64,000 nucleotides of DNA from Pseudooceanicola onchidii (GCF_004959925.1 NZ_SPUW01000003.1:124001-188000); one strand, 5' to 3'; counted from the first letter of the stretch, positions 17,558 through 25,962 are shown. A program made the numbers and translations. The notes: generated by a model from the letters alone, not told the origin.

Positions 17558-19333
17558 ATGCACCCTTTCCGCAGCCATACCTGCGCCGATCTGACCGCCT
17601 CCAACGTCGGAGAGACCGTCCGTCTTTCGGGATGGGTCCATCGGGTGCGCGATCACGGTGGTATCCTCTTTATCGACCTGCGCGACCACTATGGCACCAC
17701 GCAGGTCCTGTGCGACCCTGACAGCCCGGTCTTTGCCGAGGTCGAAAAGGTGCGGTCCGAATGGTGTATCCGCATCGACGGCAACGTGAAGGCCCGCGAC
17801 CCCGAGCTGGTGAACCCCAAGCTGCCGACCGGCGAGATCGAGGTGTTCGTGCGTGACATCGAGGTGCTGGGCGCCGCGAAGGAACTGCCGCTGATGGTCT
17901 TCGGCGATCAGGAATACCCCGAGGAAACGCGCTTGCGCTATCGCTACCTCGACCTGCGCCGCGAGCAGATGCAGAAGAACATGACCCTGCGGTCCGATGT
18001 GATTGCCTCGATGCGGCAGCGGATGTGGGACCAGAAGTTCCGCGAATACCAGACGCCGATCATCACCGCGTCCTCGCCCGAAGGGGCCCGCGATTTCCTC
18101 GTGCCGTCGCGCCTGCACCCGGGCAAGTTCTACGCGCTGCCGCAGGCACCGCAGCAGTTCAAGCAGCTGCTGATGGTGTCGGGCTTTGACAAGTATTTCC
18201 AGATCGCGCCCTGTTTCCGCGACGAAGATCCGCGCGCCGATCGCTCGCCCACGGATTTCTACCAGCTCGACCTCGAGATGTCGTTTGTCACCCAGCAGGA
18301 CGTCTTCGACACGATCCAGCCGGTGATCCGGGGCGTCTTCGAAGAGTTCGGCGGCGGCCGCAAGGTCGACACCGACTGGCCGCAGATCACCTATGCCGAT
18401 GCCGCGCTGAAATACGGCACCGACAAGCCCGACCTGCGCAACCCGATCGAGATGCAGGTCGTGTCCGAACATTTCGCGGGCTCGGGCTTTGCGATCTTCG
18501 CCAAGCTGCTTGAGCAGGAGGGGACCGAGATTCGCGCGATCCCGGCCCCGACCGGCGGCTCGCGCAAGTTCTGCGACCGGATGAACGCCTTTGCCCAGAA
18601 GGAAGGTCTGCCCGGCATGGGCTATATCTTCTGGCGTGATCAGGGCGACGGCATGGAAGCAGCCGGTCCGCTGGCCAAGAACATCGGCCCCGAGCGCACC
18701 GAGGCGATCCGCCAGCAGCTGGGCCTTGGCGTCGGCGATGCGGCGTTCTTCCTTGGCGGCAAGCCCTCGGCCTTCGAAGGCGTCGCGGGCCGCGCGCGGA
18801 CCGTCATCGGCGAGGAACTGGGCCTGACCGACAAGGACCGTTTCGCCTTTGCCTGGATCGTCGATTTCCCGATGTACGAGGCGGACGAGGAAACCGGCGC
18901 CGTCGATTTCAGCCACAACCCCTTCTCGATGCCGCAGGGCGGTCGCGAGGCGCTGGATGGCAACCCGCTGGACGTGCTGGGCTATCAGTACGACCTGGCC
19001 TGCAACGGCTACGAGCTGATTTCCGGCGCGATCCGGAACCACAAGCTGGACATCATGATCAAGGCGTTCGAGCTGGCCGGCTATGGCGAGGACGAGGTGC
19101 GCAAGCGGTTTGGCGGCATGGTCAACGCCTTCCAGTACGGCGCTCCGCCGCACGGCGGCTGCGCGGTCGGCATCGACCGGGTGGTGATGCTGCTGGCCGA
19201 CCAGCAGAACATCCGCGAGGTCATCCTTTTCCCGATGAACCAGCGGGCCGAAGACCTGATGATGGGCGCGCCGTCCGAACCGACGTCGGACCAGCTGATG
19301 GAATTGTCGCTGCGGGTGATCCCGCAGGAGTGA
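17558..19333 (+). CDS. aspS: aspartyl-tRNA synthetase, probably non-discriminating
   Basis: This 591-residue bacterial-type class II synthetase has an N-terminal OB fold ([19 protein letters not shown], about 25-43). Motif 2 is in [20 protein letters not shown], a GAD insertion domain lies at about 290-410, and motif 3 is [13 protein letters not shown] near residue 536. His33 sits where ND-type AspRS has His31 and E. coli has Leu30; with gatCA also in this genome (50402-52173), this suggests that the enzyme charges both tRNA-Asp and tRNA-Asn. AAGAGGAAA precedes the chosen ATG. A terminator and a composite repeat follow. Confidence 0.97.
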   Translation: MHPFRSHTCADLTASNVGETVRLSGWVHRVRDHGGILFIDLRDHYGTTQVLCDPDSPVFAEVEKVRSEWCIRIDGNVKARDPELVNPKLPTGEIEVFVRDIEVLGAAKELPLMVFGDQEYPEETRLRYRYLDLRREQMQKNMTLRSDVIASMRQRMWDQKFREYQTPIITASSPEGARDFLVPSRLHPGKFYALPQAPQQFKQLLMVSGFDKYFQIAPCFRDEDPRADRSPTDFYQLDLEMSFVTQQDVFDTIQPVIRGVFEEFGGGRKVDTDWPQITYADAALKYGTDKPDLRNPIEMQVVSEHFAGSGFAIFAKLLEQEGTEIRAIPAPTGGSRKFCDRMNAFAQKEGLPGMGYIFWRDQGDGMEAAGPLAKNIGPERTEAIRQQLGLGVGDAAFFLGGKPSAFEGVAGRARTVIGEELGLTDKDRFAFAWIVDFPMYEADEETGAVDFSHNPFSMPQGGREALDGNPLDVLGYQYDLACNGYELISGAIRNHKLDIMIKAFELAGYGEDEVRKRFGGMVNAFQYGAPPHGGCAVGIDRVVMLLADQQNIREVILFPMNQRAEDLMMGAPSEPTSDQLMELSLRVIPQE

Positions 19334-19342
19334 TGACGCCGA

Positions 19343-19370
19343 CCGGGCGCGCGGGGTTTTGCGCGCCCGG
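19343..19370 (+). terminator. terminator hairpin after aspS
   Basis: CCGGGCGCGC and GCGCGCCCGG (ten perfect pairs) enclose GGGGTTTT, starting ten bases past the aspS stop codon. There is no T-run after the stem, but the hairpin is very stable and merges into the composite repeat. Confidence 0.75.
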
Positions 19371-19436
19371 GGGCTGTCCGCCCCCCTTGGCCCGTTCCGG
19401 GCCAATTCCCCCGAAGGTATTTTTGACCAGAAGAAG
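19367..19436 (+). repeat. dispersed composite repeat, copy 3 (downstream of aspS)
   Basis: The order is CCGGGGGC-TGTCC-GCCCCCC, then TTGGCCCG-TTC-CGGGCCAA (19387-19405), then TTCCCCCGAAGGTATTTTTG and ACCAGAAGAAG ending at 19436. It is the most complete copy, sharing all three modules with copy 1. It lies between the convergent aspS and restriction endonuclease genes. Confidence 0.78.
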
Positions 19437-19450
19437 CCTGGTGCCGTGGC

Positions 19451-20293
19451 CTAGACGATCAGGTCGAGCGGAAGGTCCGCGATGTCGCGCAAGCGCTTGC
19501 CTTCGATCATCATCGACAGCTGATCCTGATGTGTGGCGCTGCCATGTGCCTGCACCGCCGCGACGAGTTCGGGCAGCGCGAAGTGGTAGACACAGTCGAT
19601 ATCGCCGGTGCCAAGCGCAAGGGACGCGATGCGGCTGGGCAGCGGTTCGCCGGTCACGACCACCACGTGGGGCAGCGACCCCTTGCGGTTCCGTACGAGG
19701 TTCAGCCCTTCCGAGCGCGCGTTCTGGGCGCGGTCGCTGCGTAGCGTCCACTTGCAGCTGACGGAGGCATGCAGAGATTGCCGCGCCCATGCGTCCGCAC
19801 GGGTCGGAGAATATAGCGCCACGGTGTCATCGACAAAGGTGCCATGCGCGTTGATCACCGCGTCGCTGAGCGCATCGCGGATGACGACCACGTCGGGCTT
19901 GATCAGGTAGTCAGATCCGAGCGCAGTGGCAATTTCCCGGTTTGTCCGCGCGATCGCCTCAAGATCGTCGAGGTGGTCGTATTGATCGAATTCGGTAATC
20001 CCGCCGCCCTTGCGGACCTGAAGGGGCAGGGGGCGCAGATGGGCAAGCGCCGCGAAGCACTGCCTGAGAAACTCGGCGCAGGCGGTTTCGAAGTTCGCGC
20101 CCATGGTCTGACCGGGCAGTTTGGTCATGGATTGCGCTTCACCGAGGCTGTCGAGGATGCTGCGCGCGTAGCTTTTGCTGGATTGGCTGGCAGTGTCGGC
20201 GTTGCTAGGCACGCCCGATGCGTTCAGTGTCAGCGTCCCGGCCCGAAGCGTTCCGTGAAACTCGGCCCGCAGCCGGGACAGGCCTGAGGTCAT
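19451..20293 (-). CDS. NgoMIV-type type II restriction endonuclease (expected site GCCGGC)
   Basis: This 280-residue enzyme is close in length to NgoMIV (286 residues). The family active site PD-X46-K-X13-E is present with exact spacing: Asp in LIKPDVVVIRD (about 152), Lys in SVSCKWTLRSD (about 199) and Glu in NARSEGLNLVRN (about 213). The ends also match, with GTGDIDCVYHFALPEL and KRLRDIADLPLDLIV. NgoMIV is tetrameric and cuts G^CCGGC at two sites at once. The ATG at 20293 shares its A with the stop of the methyltransferase (TGATG). No control (C) protein gene is visible. The 129 residues upstream in the same frame belong to the methyltransferase region in another frame. Confidence 0.94.
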   Translation of the reverse strand: MTSGLSRLRAEFHGTLRAGTLTLNASGVPSNADTASQSSKSYARSILDSLGEAQSMTKLPGQTMGANFETACAEFLRQCFAALAHLRPLPLQVRKGGGITEFDQYDHLDDLEAIARTNREIATALGSDYLIKPDVVVIRDALSDAVINAHGTFVDDTVALYSPTRADAWARQSLHASVSCKWTLRSDRAQNARSEGLNLVRNRKGSLPHVVVVTGEPLPSRIASLALGTGDIDCVYHFALPELVAAVQAHGSATHQDQLSMMIEGKRLRDIADLPLDLIV

Positions 20294-21279
20294 CAGGCGG
20301 CGACCGCTGCGGTCCGGCTGAGCACCTTGGCCAACGCACGGCCGATGGCTTCGGCGACGGGCGGCGGGAAGGCGTTTCCGACCTGGCGATAGGCGGGTGT
20401 CTTGCGGCCCGAGAAGACCCAATCGGGCGGGAAACCCTGAATCGCGGCAGCCATTGGAACTGTGAGGCGCGGCAGGCCTACAAAGTCTTTGTCCGGCGGG
20501 GCATCGGCCAGGGATTTCCCATTCACGCCAAGCGCTTCCCAGGCTTTCCTGGCGCGGGTCGGCCCCAGATCCGGGCCGCCGTGTTTCTTGGATCCGCCGA
20601 CGAGGGTCGGCGCGATGCCTTGGGCGTTGCGGGCCCAGGCCTTGGCGCCGGTCCAGCCCTCGGCGGCCATGAGCGGGTAGAGCGTATCGCCGACGCTACG
20701 CGCGGGCAGGTCAGACGCGTCCGGCCAGTCAAAGCTGGTTTCGGTGTCCTTGGGCAGCCCGATGATCGCAACGCGCGGGCGCAACTGGGGGACGCCGAAA
20801 TCGCTGGCGTTCAGCAGGCGGTAGTCGAGCGTGAACCCCAGTTTGGCCAGGTCGCGCCGGAAGGTGTCGCGGAAATCCGCGAAACTCGCATCCAGAAAGC
20901 CACGCACGTTTTCGATCAGGATGGCGCGGGGTCGGATTTCTTCGACAAGGCGGAGGAAATCCGGGAAGAGGTTGCGTTCGTCATCCGCGCCCAGTTGCTT
21001 GCCCGCGACGGAAAACGGCGGACAGGGCAGGCCGCCGGCCAGAAGGTCGACGCGCCCGGCGTAGGGGCGGCCGTCGAAGGTCTTGATGTCGGCATCGGCA
21101 CCTTCAAGGACGTTCCATTCCGGGCGGTTCAGGCGCAGCGTGTTCCGGGCGTGCAGGTCGATCTCCGACAGGGCGATGTGACGGAAGCCCGCGGCTTCCA
21201 GCCCAAGCGCCTGACCACCGGCGCCGGCACAGACCTCGAGTGAGGTCAGCTGTTGGTCGATCATGCCCGTTCCATCCAT
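20293..21279 (-). CDS. DNA (cytosine-5-)-methyltransferase, partner of the NgoMIV-type nuclease
   Basis: This 328-residue C5-methyltransferase has motif I LEVCAGAGGQALGLEAAGF (about 14-32), the catalytic PCPPF (motif IV: GGLPCPPFSVAGKQ, about 83-96), ENVRGF (motif VI, about 124), the QLRPRV motif VIII region (about 165), a target-recognition region at about 200-275, and the final motifs GFPPDW and YRQVGNAFPPPVAEAIG. It lies first in the pair, so the protective enzyme is made before the nuclease. Two ATGs, five codons apart (21279 and 21264), are possible. Two GCCGGC sites lie near its 5' end (21034 and 21223). Confidence 0.95.
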   Translation of the reverse strand: MDGTGMIDQQLTSLEVCAGAGGQALGLEAAGFRHIALSEIDLHARNTLRLNRPEWNVLEGADADIKTFDGRPYAGRVDLLAGGLPCPPFSVAGKQLGADDERNLFPDFLRLVEEIRPRAILIENVRGFLDASFADFRDTFRRDLAKLGFTLDYRLLNASDFGVPQLRPRVAIIGLPKDTETSFDWPDASDLPARSVGDTLYPLMAAEGWTGAKAWARNAQGIAPTLVGGSKKHGGPDLGPTRARKAWEALGVNGKSLADAPPDKDFVGLPRLTVPMAAAIQGFPPDWVFSGRKTPAYRQVGNAFPPPVAEAIGRALAKVLSRTAAVAA

Positions 21280-21429
21280 GCGCGACTTACCCCCGAAAAC
21301 GGCTGGTCACAGGACGGTCACCGGGGCGGGCCGACAAATCTGGGGCGAATGTGCTGCTCATATCCCATATATAGCGTTCCTTTCAGGGCGGAGTCATCCG
21401 TTTTCTGACCCGACGCGGCGACTCGGGCA

Positions 21430-21451
21430 TGGGAACAATATGGGAACAATT
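21430..21451 (+). repeat. 11-bp tandem repeat upstream of the restriction-modification pair
   Basis: TGGGAACAATA is followed directly by TGGGAACAATT. The period of eleven bases is one helical turn. It lies about 150 bases before the methyltransferase start, in a 249-bp gap that otherwise holds a TATATA stretch near 21369-21374 and the lipoprotein gene's terminator. It could be a regulator site or an arm-type recombinase site. Confidence 0.5.
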
Positions 21452-21483
21452 GATTGCCAAATCGCTAACGCACCGCGCGCACG

Positions 21484-21506
21484 AAAAAGGGCGGGATAGC
21501 CCGCCC
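21484..21506 (-). terminator. rho-independent terminator of the CHAP lipoprotein gene
   Basis: On the minus strand GGGCGGG-CTAT-CCCGCCC is followed by TTTTT (plus-strand A-run 21484-21488). It starts 23 bases after the stop codon of the CHAP gene. Confidence 0.88.
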
Positions 21507-21528
21507 TCCGGTTACCTTGACGAATAAT

Positions 21529-22074
21529 TCAGACTTCGGTGCTAGGAAGAATGAACCCGTTGATCGGATAGATCTTTCCCAGCTGGCCGGGGTTCGATTC
21601 CACGCGAACACGGCTCCAGTCATTGCGGTCGGAGACGTCGATCACCGTCATCCCGAGGGAGACCTGGTTCCTCTCCCAATTCGCATGGTCGATGGTGATT
21701 TCACGGTCGGAGATCACGCGGGATACGACGGCCACGTGGCCCATGGGCATGCCGCGGGTCGCGGCGAAGGCCATGACGGCACCGACATGCGGTTGCTTGG
21801 TGCGGCCGTAGATGCCTTCGGCCTGGGACCACCAGGTGTTGGCGTTGCCGCGGATGTCGACTCCGCTGGCGGTCCGGGCGAAGGGGACGCACCAGACACG
21901 ATGGCCCAAGGCGCGTTTGGCCTGTGCCTCGTGGATGGCCAGGGTGCGAAGCTCAAGATCCAGCGTCGCCTTGTTGGCGGCCTGTTCCGGCGTGACATGG
22001 GCGCAGCCGGCACCCAGAAGAAGCGATGCGGCAAGCAGGAGCGCGCCGCGCGTGGACTTTGTTGCGTGTTTCAC
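21529..22074 (-). CDS. CHAP-domain lipoprotein
   Basis: This 181-residue protein has a lipoprotein signal (ALLLAASLLLGAGC, lipid-modified Cys about 24). The mature part is a CHAP amidase/peptidase domain: the catalytic cysteine is in VWCVPFARTASGVDIRGNA (Cys about 62), NTWW follows, and the catalytic histidine is in GMPMGHVAVVSRV (about 112). CHAP enzymes cut peptidoglycan peptides or act as amidases. The predicted location is the periplasmic face of a membrane. It is transcribed alone, ends at a strong terminator, and diverges from a second lipoprotein gene across an AT-rich 174-bp gap. Confidence 0.85.
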   Translation of the reverse strand: MKHATKSTRGALLLAASLLLGAGCAHVTPEQAANKATLDLELRTLAIHEAQAKRALGHRVWCVPFARTASGVDIRGNANTWWSQAEGIYGRTKQPHVGAVMAFAATRGMPMGHVAVVSRVISDREITIDHANWERNQVSLGMTVIDVSDRNDWSRVRVESNPGQLGKIYPINGFILPSTEV

Positions 22075-22248
22075 GCTGTTCTGACCCTCAATTGTCCCGA
22101 TTTTTCTTCACTTTTGTGCGAAGTTTTAAGGTTTATTTTTCGTTTCGGGCCGGAAAACAAGCCTAAGTTCCTGCGTTGGCGGGATTTTGCCGGTTCCATT
22201 CAATCTGGTGATAGTTGCGATTCAGGAAATAACGACGAGACTGGCGGC

Positions 22249-22827
22249 ATGACACTGAATGGCAAAACCGACGGTCCGCAGACCGCGCTGTCCCGCAGGC
22301 GGTTTCTGGCAACGGGGGCGGTTTCGGGACTATGGCTGGCGGGATGCACGACAGTGACCGATCCGGTGCCGGAGCGATCGGAAATCTGGGTGCTGACCCA
22401 GGCGATCCGGTCCCTCTCGCCGACGGTCGATGCGCAGGAGGCCGCGCGCGCGGCCGAAATCGCGGTGCGCTATCCGCTTGAGTTGCGGGAAAGATACGGG
22501 GTCACGGACCCGCCGCTGATCCACAATACCAAGGTCAACCTTGGCAGGCGGCCGCGCGGGCTGTGCTGGCATTGGGCCGAAGACCTGGAGTCTCGCCTGG
22601 CGGAAGAGGGGTTCCGATCATTGGCGTTGCATCGGGCGATCGCCAACGGGTCCAGCCTGCTGCTGGATCACAGCACGGTCGTCATCTCGGCAACGGGGGC
22701 GCCGATGGAGGACGGGTTGGTGCTGGACGGATGGCGGCAGGGCGGGGTTCTATACTGGACGCCGGTGCGCGAGGACCCACGCTACAGGTGGGAACGCCGG
22801 GCAGATGTCTTTGCCCGGCGGCGATAG
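22249..22827 (+). CDS. Tat-exported lipoprotein of unknown function
   Basis: This 192-residue protein has a twin-arginine signal (SRRRFLATGAVSGLW) that ends in a lipobox (LAGC, Cys about 30), so it should be exported folded and lipid-anchored. The mature part (QAIRSLSPTVDAQEAARAAE, then RPRGLCWHWAEDLESRLAEE, then ANGSSLLLDHSTVVISATG) has conserved-looking Cys-x-His and Asp-His pairs, but I do not recognise the family. The cysteine and histidines resemble the arrangement of a papain-like fold; that is speculation. ATG 22249 was chosen because the longer open frame upstream has no signal peptide at its start and is antisense to the CHAP gene. Confidence 0.75.
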   Translation: MTLNGKTDGPQTALSRRRFLATGAVSGLWLAGCTTVTDPVPERSEIWVLTQAIRSLSPTVDAQEAARAAEIAVRYPLELRERYGVTDPPLIHNTKVNLGRRPRGLCWHWAEDLESRLAEEGFRSLALHRAIANGSSLLLDHSTVVISATGAPMEDGLVLDGWRQGGVLYWTPVREDPRYRWERRADVFARRR

Positions 22828-22878
22828 GCGTAGGGGCGGCCGGTTCGATCCGGCGCGCCCGGCAATCAGGTCAGAGGG

Positions 22879-23355
22879 TCAGTCTTCCAGCGCGTCTTCG
22901 CGCTTTTCCTCGATCAGGCCCATTTCCTCTTTTTTCCGCTTGAGGAAACGGTCGCCGTAGCCGTCGAGTTCGCCATCGTCGATGACTTCCTTGGCGCGGC
23001 CGAAGACCTCGTTCTCCTCTTCCTCCATGTGATGTTCGTAATCATGCTTGAGCGTCTTGAAGCGCGTGAGCCAGCCCGAGGATGACATGTCCATCTCGCG
23101 CAGCTCTTCGAGGATCTCGTCCATTTCGGCATGTTCATGAACGGAATGGCGGGCGGCGTCCTGACCCCAAGTCTGCGTCAACAGCTTGGAATAGAAGGTT
23201 TCCTCTTCGGCTGCGGAGTGGCTTTTGATGTCCCGGTAGAGCTCGTCCCAAGCGCTTTTGCGGTCGTCGCTGGCGCCTTCGGTCTCGACGATGATGTCGA
23301 GCAGTTCGCGGTGGCGGTCGTGGTCTTTCTTGATGGCGTCGTAGATGGACGGCAT
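22879..23355 (-). CDS. hemerythrin-domain (HHE) protein
   Basis: This 158-residue, mostly helical protein carries hemerythrin-like metal ligands. His residues lie in KKDHDRHRELL (about 10-17), SHSAAEEETFY (about 45), HSVHEHAEMDE (about 70-80) and LKHDYEHHMEEEENEVFG (about 102-119), a pattern that can hold a di-iron centre. Related cytoplasmic proteins sense or handle oxygen, NO or iron. GGAGG upstream of the ATG at 23355 fixes the start; the longer frame lacks similarity. The C-terminus is highly charged (KRKKEEMGLIEEKRED). It stands alone, convergent with the Tat lipoprotein gene. Confidence 0.9.
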   Translation of the reverse strand: MPSIYDAIKKDHDRHRELLDIIVETEGASDDRKSAWDELYRDIKSHSAAEEETFYSKLLTQTWGQDAARHSVHEHAEMDEILEELREMDMSSSGWLTRFKTLKHDYEHHMEEEENEVFGRAKEVIDDGELDGYGDRFLKRKKEEMGLIEEKREDALED

Positions 23356-23493
23356 GGGATCCTCCGATGGCTGATGCGAAGGGGCAACGCGGGGGCGGGC
23401 GCGGTGGTTCCGCAGCAACGTCACGGGCCGGCTTGGCATTTTCCGGCGGCCTGCCTAGTGTCGCGGTGACCACTTGATTTCAGGACGTTTTCC

Positions 23494-24210
23494 ATGACTG
23501 ACCCGCGCCCAAAGGGGTTTGCCCTTCCCGACTGGCAAGAGCCGCCCGCACCCCCTTCGGATCTGGTGATCGATGGGCGGCACGTGCGGCTTGAACCGCT
23601 GCGCGCCGAAGATCACGCGGCGCTTCTGTTCAAGGAGATCGAGGGAGAGGACTGGCTGTGGGATTACATGCCGGTCGGCCCGTTCAACAGTGTGGCGCAG
23701 TTCCATCGGTTCGTGCAGTCCTGCGAAGGGTCGCGGGATCCGCATTACCTGGCCATCCGGTTGGCGGGCAGCGGACGGGTTGTGGGCTTTGCCTCTTTCC
23801 TGCGGATCACGCCTGCGTCGGGATCGATCGAGGTGGGCTTCATCATGATGTCGCCCGCGTTGCAGAAGACCCCGGCGGCGACAGAAGCCATGTACCTGAT
23901 GATGTCCTGGGCCTTTGACGCGGGATATCGGCGGTACGAATGGAAGTGCGACGCGCTGAACGCGCCGTCACGTCGGGCGGCGCAGCGGTACGGGTTCTCG
24001 TACGAGGGGATCTTCCGTCAGGCGACGGTCTACAAGGGGCGCAATCGCGACACCGCCTGGTTCGCGGTGATCGACCAGGACTGGCCCGCCCTGAAAGAGG
24101 CGTTCGATGTCTGGCTTTCGCCCGCGAATTTCGGCGCCGACGGTCAGCAGAGGGAAAGCCTGGCGGATCTGACGCGGCTGGTGCGGGTGTCCTCGGATCC
24201 GTCGGTCTGA
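23494..24210 (+). CDS. GNAT-family N-acetyltransferase (RimJ/RimL-like)
   Basis: This 238-residue transferase is larger than most GNATs and resembles the RimJ/RimL-like group. It has DLVIDGRHVRLEPLRAEDHA at the N-terminus, YLAIRLAGSGRVVGFASFLR (about 90-110), and the central IEVGFIMMSPALQKTPAATE (about 117-136). The helix FDAGYRRYEWKCDALNAPSR (about 148-167) is followed by RYGFSYEGIFRQATVYKGRN. Such proteins acetylate protein N-termini or small amines. No partner gene is adjacent; ilvE is convergent across 94 bases that hold a GC-rich repeat. Confidence 0.88.
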   Translation: MTDPRPKGFALPDWQEPPAPPSDLVIDGRHVRLEPLRAEDHAALLFKEIEGEDWLWDYMPVGPFNSVAQFHRFVQSCEGSRDPHYLAIRLAGSGRVVGFASFLRITPASGSIEVGFIMMSPALQKTPAATEAMYLMMSWAFDAGYRRYEWKCDALNAPSRRAAQRYGFSYEGIFRQATVYKGRNRDTAWFAVIDQDWPALKEAFDVWLSPANFGADGQQRESLADLTRLVRVSSDPSV

Positions 24211-24230
24211 GCGGGGTCGGCGTGGCGGGC

Positions 24231-24255
24231 GGTGCGTGCCAGCACGCACCCTACG
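24231..24255. repeat. GGTGCGTGC palindromic intergenic element
   Basis: GGTGCGTGC-CA-GCACGCACC followed by CTACG. The reverse complement reads CGTAGGGTGCGTGC..., a sequence I have seen in intergenic regions of many proteobacteria. It sits between the convergent GNAT and ilvE genes, where it can form a hairpin on either strand and act as a bidirectional terminator. Confidence 0.6.
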
Positions 24256-24304
24256 CGACCCGGTGTGATGGCGTACCGAGGCTGGCAGAGGGCCAAAAGG
24301 CCCG

Positions 24305-25174
24305 TCAGAGCCGGGCGTCGGTCGCCGCCCAATCCCAGTACATCTCGCGCGCGCGGCGGGTGAGGGCGCCCGGCTGGTACTGCCGGTCCTCGATCGCCGT
24401 CACTGGCGTGACCTTGGACATGTTGCCGGTCAAAAAGACCTCGTCCGCGTCGTGGAAATCGGCAAAGCTCAGCACCGTTTCGTTCACGGTGACGCCATCG
24501 GCGCGGAAGTTGGCGATGTGGCGCGCGCGGGTGATGCCGGCCAGGAAGGTGCCGTTGGCGACGGGGGTGAACAGCTCTCCGTCCTTCGCCATAAAGACGT
24601 TGGCGGTGGCGCTTTCGGCGACGTTGCCGATGGCATCCGCCACCAGCGCATTGCCGAACCCGCGCTTGCGCACCTCAAGGATCATGCGGGCGTTGTTGGG
24701 GTATAGGCAGCCGGCCTTGGCGTTGACGATGTTGTCGGACATCACGGGCCGGTGGAAGCTGGTGTAGCCAAGGGTGGTCGAGGCCTCGGGCGGGGCCATC
24801 GGGATTTCCTCGAGGCAGATGGCGAAACCGGTCGCGCCCTCCTTGGGGTCGACGCCAAGCGCGCCGCCGTCCAGCGCCCAGTACATCGGGCGGATGTAGA
24901 TCGGCGTGCCCTTGGGATAAAGCGCCAGCCCTGCGCGCACGATGTCGATCATGCTGTCGGTGTCGACCGTTGGCGTGATCATCAGCGCCTCGGCTGATCG
25001 ATTGACGCGGGCGCAATGGGCGTCGAGGTCGGGGATCAGCCCGTCGACCATGCGGGCGCCGTCAAAGACGGTGGTGCCCAGCCAGCTGCCGTGGTCGCCC
25101 GCGCGCATGATCGGCAGGTCACCGTCGTGCCATTGGCCTTGAAAATAGGTGCGCAGGTTGGTTCCGGTTGCCAT
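24305..25174 (-). CDS. ilvE: branched-chain amino acid aminotransferase (class IV)
   Basis: This 289-residue PLP enzyme of fold type IV moves amino groups between glutamate and the keto acids of leucine, isoleucine and valine. Evidence includes FQGQWHDGDLPIMRAGDHGS at the N-terminus, the PLP lysine region NIVNAKAGCLYPNN (about 149-162), GFGNALVADAIGNVAESATA (about 173-192) and the GITRARH motif (about 218). The related 4-amino-4-deoxychorismate lyases and D-amino acid transaminases are the main alternatives, but length and motifs favour IlvE. The leader contains a 37-base hairpin at 25236-25272. Confidence 0.9.
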   Translation of the reverse strand: MATGTNLRTYFQGQWHDGDLPIMRAGDHGSWLGTTVFDGARMVDGLIPDLDAHCARVNRSAEALMITPTVDTDSMIDIVRAGLALYPKGTPIYIRPMYWALDGGALGVDPKEGATGFAICLEEIPMAPPEASTTLGYTSFHRPVMSDNIVNAKAGCLYPNNARMILEVRKRGFGNALVADAIGNVAESATANVFMAKDGELFTPVANGTFLAGITRARHIANFRADGVTVNETVLSFADFHDADEVFLTGNMSKVTPVTAIEDRQYQPGALTRRAREMYWDWAATDARL

Positions 25175-25235
25175 GGTCGTCTTCCTTCTGATTGCCCGAA
25201 CTTATGGCAGCGCGGGATCGGAAGGGGAAGGGCAC

Positions 25236-25272
25236 GAACGCAATACCCCGGCACGAGGCCGGGGATGCGTTC
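25236..25272 (-). promoter_or_regulatory. stem-loop between the VOC gene and ilvE
   Basis: GAACGCA (25236-25242) pairs with TGCGTTC (25266-25272), and inside it CCCCGGC pairs with GCCGGGG, with a small bulge. On the minus strand it lies about 120 bases after the VOC stop and 62 bases before the ilvE start. It could end the VOC transcript or be part of the ilvE leader; no leucine- or valine-rich leader peptide is visible. Confidence 0.5.
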
Positions 25273-25389
25273 TGAAATCAGGGTCGGTCTTGCGACCGGT
25301 TCGGGGAAAGGTGCAGCAATGCGCCACGCCACAATGGTTAATCAAAGATTGAATCCGTTCTGTGACGAGACTTCGACACTTTGGTGACG

Positions 25390-25872
25390 CTAAGCCGCGT
25401 CGTCCAGAAGGGCCTGCAGGTCAAGCGGACTGTTCACCATCTGAAGCGTGCCGTTTGCATCGCGAGGCCAGTCGGACTCGGGGCGGTCGCGGTACAGTTC
25501 GACCCCGTTGCCGTCGGGATCGCGCAGGTAGATCGCCTCGGACACGCCATGGTCGGCGGCGCCATCCAGCGCGATCCCCGCTTCGACCACGCGGCGCAGC
25601 GCGTCGCCAAGGCTGCCGCGATCGGGGTAGAGGAAGGCCGTGTGATAAAGCCCGGTGTGCCCCGGAGGCGGCGGCGTGCCGTTCTTGCTTTCCCAGGTGT
25701 TGAGCCCGATGTGATGGTGATATCCGCCCGCCGCCAGAAAGGCGGCCTGCGTTCCGTATTTCTGCGTCAATTCAAAGCCGAGCACGCCGGAATAGAAGGC
25801 GATGGCACGGTCGAGGTCGGCCACCTTGAGATGGACATGGCCGATACGGGCCTGGGGATGAACAGGTGTCAT
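25390..25872 (-). CDS. VOC-superfamily (glyoxalase/extradiol dioxygenase-like) protein
   Basis: This 160-residue metalloprotein has a vicinal-oxygen-chelate fold. The likely metal ligands are His in IGHVHLKVADLDRAIAFY (His about 14), His in GLYHTAFLYPD (about 76) and Glu in DPDGNGVELYRDRP (about 126), the classic H-H-E triad. GYHHHIGLNTWES near residue 50 is typical of the CatE-like ring-cleavage and glyoxalase group. The substrate is unknown. It is upstream of ilvE on the same strand but separated by 215 bases. Confidence 0.87.
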   Translation of the reverse strand: MTPVHPQARIGHVHLKVADLDRAIAFYSGVLGFELTQKYGTQAAFLAAGGYHHHIGLNTWESKNGTPPPPGHTGLYHTAFLYPDRGSLGDALRRVVEAGIALDGAADHGVSEAIYLRDPDGNGVELYRDRPESDWPRDANGTLQMVNSPLDLQALLDDAA

Positions 25873-25962
25873 GGGTGTCTCCTATCGTTGGAAAGGAGAA
25901 TAAGCTGTGCGCAGGTCGGGGAAAAGATCGGTGCGCGCAGGGGTATGGTGCGCAAATGCAAA

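Noticed and set aside
17336-19405. Very long open frame (689 codons) on the minus strand under aspS
   Set aside because: It is antisense to aspS, and its translation is rich in H, R, G, A and V without any domain, as expected from the complementary frame of a high-GC gene.
21591-21610. GGTTCGATTCC-like T-loop string suggesting a tRNA
   Set aside because: It lies inside the CHAP lipoprotein coding sequence, and no acceptor, D or anticodon stems can be built around it.
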